Below, in pieces: positions 62,201-64,000 of a DNA stretch of 64,000 nt (positions are counted from its first letter, which is position 1; each line of letters opens with the position of its first letter). Position numbers and translations under genes: made by a program. Location of the stretch: assembly GCA_007922305.1 (NCBI GenBank), contig ML677335.1, forward strand, positions 18,510,246 through 18,574,245, given 5' to 3'. The stretch comes from Dermatemys mawii. Taxonomy: Eukaryota; Chordata; Testudines; Dermatemydidae. The notes under the pieces are model-generated. The model was not told where the DNA came from. It ran no database searches and saw only the letters and a program-made list of their open reading frames with translations.

Positions 62201-64000
62201 AGATTTTGTATAAGGGAATTCTGGTTTATAATAGAATATGGTGGGATTATTGCCTATTTCTAGTGCAATACTTGCCATTAGCACAAACAAAAAGAACATA
62301 TTTTGTCTCTTTTTTAAATATGGTAGAAGCAACAAATTTTGCTAACATTTATTCTATTCCTTTTTTTTTCTCAGCTGAAGCTTCTAGAAATGTACTGGAA
62401 ATCAAAATCCTTTGTATATATTGCAGCTAAAATATGAGTGTGTTCTTATTTATGATTTTCTTCCTTTATTTCCTACTCAGCTACCTTCACTAGGTTCACA
62501 AATACTGCAGGGCAGTTAGCAGTCTAGAAATGTCTTGTCAGTCTCTCATTGACAATGATCTGTCATTTGCACTGTTTCATGACAGTTGGATTTTTTTTAA
62601 TGCAACTTCTTATAATGTTGTGTGGACAACCTACATCAGCAATGTCTTTTTCTTTTAAAGTTCATTTTTCACTTGTAGCAGCAGACTTTCAGTAGCTAGA
62701 AGGTGTTTGATGAAGACAGAAATAAAATACATTAAATAAAAATATTCCATTTGGATAGTTTTCTTAAACCACTTTAGATGCGTGCAAGAGACTACTGGGG
62801 CTGATCTGCCTTGTTTGTTTGTATATACGACAAAACATTTTACATTTCATTTCATGTCTGACTGACACTGTTGTCACGATGGAAACCTTTAAGGAATGCT
62901 GTGAATTTCTCTCTGCTGTTTTTTCCTGTCTCTTACCTCAAAAATGTAACTGTCTGCCAAAACACATATTTGCTCTATCAGAAATCATATACTTCTCTTT
63001 AACTTGTGTTTGTTAGAAGTAGATAGATATGGAATTGATTAGTACAAGACTTATAAATACACAAAGGCCTGATCTTGCTCAATCCATCAATGGGAATGGG
63101 AATAGAATGGGTTTTCAAAGTCTCTTATTGGTTTGCAATAGTATCCAGTTAAGAGCCTTTCCTTTCTCTGTGAAAGCAATACTTTCATAAGATCATATCA
63201 AACTGTGGTTCTTTGCTTTCAAAACAAAGGCAAAGAAACATCTTTTCTAGACTGGTCTTAATGCTCTTCAAAGACACATTAACTTAAATTGAATATTTTT
63301 CTAAGCTTCTCTTCATACTTACTTTTTTGAACAATATTCATGGAACATTTTTTTTTCTCAGTGAAGGTATTACGATGTTGTAAGTAGTAATACTATACAT
63401 ACCAACTGTTTCTGGGCCTGCATGATACCTAGCAGCAAGCTGCATGATCCATCTGATTCTAAATGCCTCCTGTCTTCTTATAGAAGCAAATAATAGTTGT
63501 TAGGTCATTGGCAGAGCAAAAACTGTAAATTATTCTCTAAACTTTAACTTGTGGGGCATGATCTCTTGCTGGTTTATGCCACTCTTTAGTCCTTTGACTT
63601 CAGTAGAATTGCTTCTGATTTATGCTGGTGGAAGTGAAATCAGGCTTATAGTTCTTAACTCAACTAGTGTTGCTGAAAATCAAATCTCAGTACTAGCGCT
63701 GCCTATAGTAAGTGTGCTGAAGAACACAGGGAGTTTTATTTTAAATACGTTACTTGTTCTGGTCACTGAGCTCCAAAAAATAAACATAAGTGCCACATTT
63801 TCTTTTTAGTCATCAAGGACATTAGAGAACATGAGATCTAAAATGATCTGAGGCTATCTGTGTACAGATTTTCACTGATACAGCAAGATAATATAGATCA
63901 ACCCTGGATTCAGAAGAAGTCAAGGAGAGCTTTGGGTTTTGTTGTTCCTCTCGTGTTACGATTACAAACCTGTTTGGAGTAGACTTGAATGACTTGTAAA
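59231..64000. other. Long interval without gene
   Basis: 59880-60780 is richer in G and C, with small open frames on both strands but no recognised product; an old LTR is possible but no ends were found. 61000-63500 is AT-rich and unique-looking. 63548-63660 (GATTTATGCTGGTGGAAGTG, CCTTTGACTTCAGTAGAATT) is a worn palindromic amniote-type repeat. No exon is supported to the window end. Confidence 0.4.
63548..63660. repeat. Worn palindromic amniote-type repeat
   Basis: Centred on TTGACTTCAGTAGAATT, with outer halves CTGGTTTATGCCACTC and GATTTATGCTGGTGGAAGTG in near-inverted arrangement. Related worn copies are at 26845-26900 and 33815-33885. Confidence 0.5.

Noticed and set aside
1..64000. Cooperative gene system, operon, CRISPR array or bacterial-type features
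   Set aside because: Base composition, simple repeats, transposon content and the absence of dense genes all indicate vertebrate non-coding DNA. No regularly spaced short repeats or gene clusters were seen.

Overview
This window looks like vertebrate nuclear DNA from a non-avian reptile, most likely a turtle. It is AT-rich, has no operon structure, and no long intact reading frame belongs to a host gene. It is sprinkled with decayed transposable elements of several ages. The turtle call rests on recognising repeat families from memory: a Penelope-like element beginning TCAGAGGGGTAGCCGTGTTA, hAT miniatures with AGGGTGACCAGAT and TAGTGGTTCTCAAACT ends, LTRs beginning TGTGACGGAGTC, and a Harbinger-type element with GGGCTTGGTTACACT ends. 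No database search was possible. I support no host protein-coding exon, RNA gene, CRISPR array or promoter. The interval reads as intergenic DNA or a very long intron.

Layout: 0.5-1.5 kb holds a broken retroviral-type gag on the minus strand. 2.6-3.8 kb is a Penelope-like element (PLE) with a GIY-YIG endonuclease frame, identical 138-140 bp inverted arms and a 14-bp target duplication. 4.6 kb and 9.7 kb hold two hAT miniatures with 8-bp duplications. 10.8-11.5 kb is a solo LTR. 14.5-15.3 kb is a related LTR-like segment with a hAT miniature nested in it, and a compact PLE relative follows at 15.4-15.7 kb. 18.8-20.3 kb is a fold-back hAT element with two opposed transposase C-terminal fragments. 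20.5-23.3 kb is a second, different hAT transposase (TTF zinc finger and DUF4371, ZMYM-like), broken by stops and frameshifts.

30.5-33.6 kb is a decayed LINE with an APE-type endonuclease segment on the minus strand. 35.8-36.8 kb is an unassigned inverted repeat with equal 316-bp arms. 46.6-47.2 kb is an LTR-like segment with a TATA box. 50.1-50.8 kb is a 700-bp Harbinger-type element with a TTA duplication. 56.0-56.9 kb holds two miniature elements. 58.5-59.2 kb is a second PLE family whose 5' half is inverted relative to its 3' half. The remaining tens of kilobases are unique-looking AT-rich DNA with short palindromic amniote-type repeats and simple repeats.

Nothing here forms a cooperating gene system. 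The most interesting signals are structural: the inverted arms and hammerhead-like motifs of the PLE copies, the 5'-inverted PLE, the fold-back hAT, and the unassigned inverted repeat at 36 kb.
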